A stretch of DNA of 7,758 nucleotides from Planctomycetota bacterium (lineage in GTDB: Bacteria > Planctomycetota > J058 > J103). Of the stretch, positions 5,966-7,758 are shown piece by piece. A model generated the notes under the pieces. That model ran no database searches. It worked only from the letters and a program-made list of their open reading frames with translations, and was not told the origin of the DNA. The position numbers and the translations under genes are program-made. The stretch is taken from assembly GCA_003694875.1 (NCBI GenBank), contig RFJN01000364.1, positions 1-7,758 on the forward strand, in the 5' to 3' direction. Position 1 is the stretch's first letter. Each line of letters begins with the position of its first letter.

Positions 5966-6898
5966 ATGGCGGAAGCGGACGCGGCGAGGCCCGGAGGCGA
6001 TCTCCGCAAGTACCTGCGCCCCGAGGTGCTCGTCAAGCTGCGGCGGCTCGATCTGATCGCGCGGCTCGTCGTCGAGGGGTTCGTGACGGGGCTGCACCGC
6101 AGCCCGTTCCACGGCTTCTCGGTGGAGTTCGCCGAGTACCGGGAGTACAGCCCCGGTGACGAGATCAAGCACGTCGACTGGAAGGTGTTCGGGCGCACCG
6201 ACCGGTATTACGTCAAGGTCTACGAGGAGGAGACCAACCTCCAGGCGTTCATCGTGCTCGACAAGTCCGCGAGCATGGAGTTCCGCAGCCACCTCGCCCC
6301 CGCGAGCAAGCTCACCTACGGCAGCTGGGTCGCCGCCTCGCTCGCCTACATGCTGCTCGGACAGCGCGATTCGGTGGGGCTGGTGACCTACGACAACGCG
6401 GTGCGGGACTTTCTGCCCGCCTCGCAGCACCCCGGCCACCTCAAGGTGCTGATCAAGCAACTCGACGCCATGGAGCCCGGGGCCGACTCGTCCATGGGCG
6501 AGGTGCTGCACGGGCTGGCCGAGCGGGTGCGGCGCAAGGGGCTGTTCATCATCATCTCGGATCTGCTCGACGATCCCGAGGCGATCGTGCACGCGCTGCG
6601 GCACCTGCGCTATCGCCGCCACGAGGTGATCCTGTTCCACACGCTCGATCCCGCCGAGCTCACCTTTCCCTATCGCGACATGCTCAAGCTCGTCGATCTC
6701 GAGGGCGGGCAGGAGGAGATCGTCGATCCGGCTGCGATCCGCGCGAGCTATCTCGAGGAGATGCGCGGCTTCATCGACCGGATCCGCATGGGGTGTCGGA
6801 CCAATCGGGCCGACTACGTGCAGCTCGACACCTCGCGACCGCTCGGCATGGCGCTCACGCGGTATCTCGCCACGCGCTCGGAGGTGAAACTGCGATGA
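5966..6898 (+). CDS. DUF58 protein with VWA-like domain
   Basis: The 310-residue product has the DUF58 signature: GLHRSPFHGFSVEFAEYREY (42-61), then SPGDEIKHVDWKVFGRTDRYYVK and YEEETNL. This runs into a VWA-like fold with a MIDAS motif D99-x-S101-x-S103 in VLDKSASM and a later ISDLLDD strand end (Asp199). There is no signal peptide and no clear membrane segment, so the protein is probably cytoplasmic or membrane-associated through partners. The family almost always occurs beside moxR genes, as here, and is probably a MoxR client or partner; no enzymatic activity is known. It starts six bases after the moxR-like stop with no good ribosome site, so translation may be coupled. Its TGA overlaps the next ATG (ATGA). 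Confidence 0.93.
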   Translation: MAEADAARPGGDLRKYLRPEVLVKLRRLDLIARLVVEGFVTGLHRSPFHGFSVEFAEYREYSPGDEIKHVDWKVFGRTDRYYVKVYEEETNLQAFIVLDKSASMEFRSHLAPASKLTYGSWVAASLAYMLLGQRDSVGLVTYDNAVRDFLPASQHPGHLKVLIKQLDAMEPGADSSMGEVLHGLAERVRRKGLFIIISDLLDDPEAIVHALRHLRYRRHEVILFHTLDPAELTFPYRDMLKLVDLEGGQEEIVDPAAIRASYLEEMRGFIDRIRMGCRTNRADYVQLDTSRPLGMALTRYLATRSEVKLR

Positions 6899-7758
6899 GT
6901 TTCCTGCAGCCGGCCATGCTCTGGTTTGCGGGCCTCGCGAGCGTGCCCGTGCTGATCTACCTGTTCCACCGCCAGCGGTACACCGTGCTGCCGTGGGCGG
7001 CCATGGCGTTCGTGCGCCGGGCGCTGCACCGCAACCGGCGGCGCATGAAGATCGAGAACTGGCTGCTGCTTGCGCTGCGGGTGCTCGCGGTGTTGCTGCT
7101 CGTCGCCGCCGTGGCGCGCCCGGTGCTGCGCAGCCGGGCGCTCGCCGGCGACACCGAGGGCGGGGTGCGCAACGTCGTGATCGCGCTCGACACGAGCTTC
7201 TCCATGGCGCAGCGTCACGGCGCCCGCACCGCCTTCGACCGCGCGCGCGAGGGGGCGCAACAGCTCGCCGCGCACCGCGTGCGCGAGGGCGATCGGGTGG
7301 CGCTCGTGCGTCTCGGCGCCGACGCCGAGCCGGTCTACGCCGAGCCGTTCTCGGTGAACGAGCAGGAGCGCGCCCGGCTGATTGCCGACATCGCGGCGCA
7401 GCGACCGAGCTACCGTCCGGGCGACATGCCGCGAGCGCTGCGCGGGCTGCTCGCGTTGCTGCCGCGCTTCCGTGGCGAAGAGGACGGCAGCCCGCCGCCG
7501 GCCGAGATCTACGTCTTCACCGACCTGCAGCGCTCGTCCTGGCGCGGCGCCGACGGGCGGTGGCTCGATCCCGATCTGCCCGCGACGGTCGAGGCACTGC
7601 GGCGCGCCGACGCCCGCGTGACGCTGATCGACTGTGGGGCGCCCGAGCGCGCCAACGCTGCGATCACCGACCTCGGGCTCGAGGAGCCGGTGGCGGTGCT
7701 CGACGCGCCGCTGCGCTTCTTCGTGGAGCTGTGGGCCGCCGGGGCGCAGCCGCTCGAG
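6895..7758 (+). CDS. BatA-type membrane protein with VWA domain (3' end outside window)
   Basis: The frame starts at the ATG in ATGA, overlapping the DUF58 gene by four bases, with GAGGTG (6881-6886) as ribosome site, and stays open to the window end (288 codons). The N-terminus matches the BatA 'aerotolerance regulator' domain: FLQPAMLWFAGLASVPVLIYLF as a first membrane segment (about 3-24), a basic stretch with HRNRRRMKIENW, and a second segment LLLALRVLAVLLLVAAVARP (about 57-76). A VWA domain follows with MIDAS D99-x-S101-x-S103 in IALDTSFSM and a YVFTDLQ strand. The VWA part is probably outside the cytoplasmic membrane. It is the third member of the MoxR module and is likely longer, since these proteins commonly run to 600 residues or more. 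The link to oxygen tolerance comes from Bacteroides fragilis and may not apply here. Confidence 0.9.
   Translation, partial: MSFLQPAMLWFAGLASVPVLIYLFHRQRYTVLPWAAMAFVRRALHRNRRRMKIENWLLLALRVLAVLLLVAAVARPVLRSRALAGDTEGGVRNVVIALDTSFSMAQRHGARTAFDRAREGAQQLAAHRVREGDRVALVRLGADAEPVYAEPFSVNEQERARLIADIAAQRPSYRPGDMPRALRGLLALLPRFRGEEDGSPPPAEIYVFTDLQRSSWRGADGRWLDPDLPATVEALRRADARVTLIDCGAPERANAAITDLGLEEPVAVLDAPLRFFVELWAAGAQPLE

Overview
The window comes from a high-GC bacterial chromosome (roughly 70% GC outside one insert) that cannot be assigned to a phylum with confidence. A C-terminal DUF4388-like fragment and a MoxR/DUF58/BatA operon would fit Myxococcota or related lineages, or Planctomycetota, but this is only a hint. 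There are no tRNAs, rRNAs, CRISPR arrays, transposases or integrases.

Layout. (1) 1-203: 3' end of a plus-strand gene whose C-terminus resembles a DUF4388/PATAN domain. (2) 99-1456: an accessory insert bounded by a 110-bp direct repeat (99-208 and 1347-1456). Both copies carry the last ~34 codons of the DUF4388-like gene plus its stop. Between them lies one minus-strand gene for a DUF3800 protein (392-1282), markedly AT-richer than its surroundings. The copies differ at three bases, all at synonymous third codon positions. (3) 1464-4571: minus-strand guaB-guaA operon, the two-step branch from IMP to GMP. The IMP dehydrogenase looks like the animal type rather than the usual bacterial GuaB. 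(4) 4572-4909: a 338-bp divergent promoter region with a strong hairpin in the plus-strand leader. (5) 4910-7758: plus-strand operon of a MoxR AAA+ ATPase, a DUF58 protein and a BatA-type membrane protein with a von Willebrand A domain; the last gene runs off the window.

How the parts work together. GuaB oxidises IMP to XMP and GuaA aminates XMP to GMP; they are spaced 24 bp apart and presumably co-transcribed. MoxR, DUF58 and BatA-type proteins form a widespread module in which the ATPase is thought to act as a chaperone for metal-dependent VWA proteins at the membrane; its substrate here is unknown. Before the insert arrived, the DUF4388-like gene and guaA probably faced each other tail to tail with 12 bp between stop codons. 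The most interesting observation is that a foreign DUF3800 gene sits exactly at that junction, with the host gene's 3' end present on both sides so that the host reading frame stays intact.
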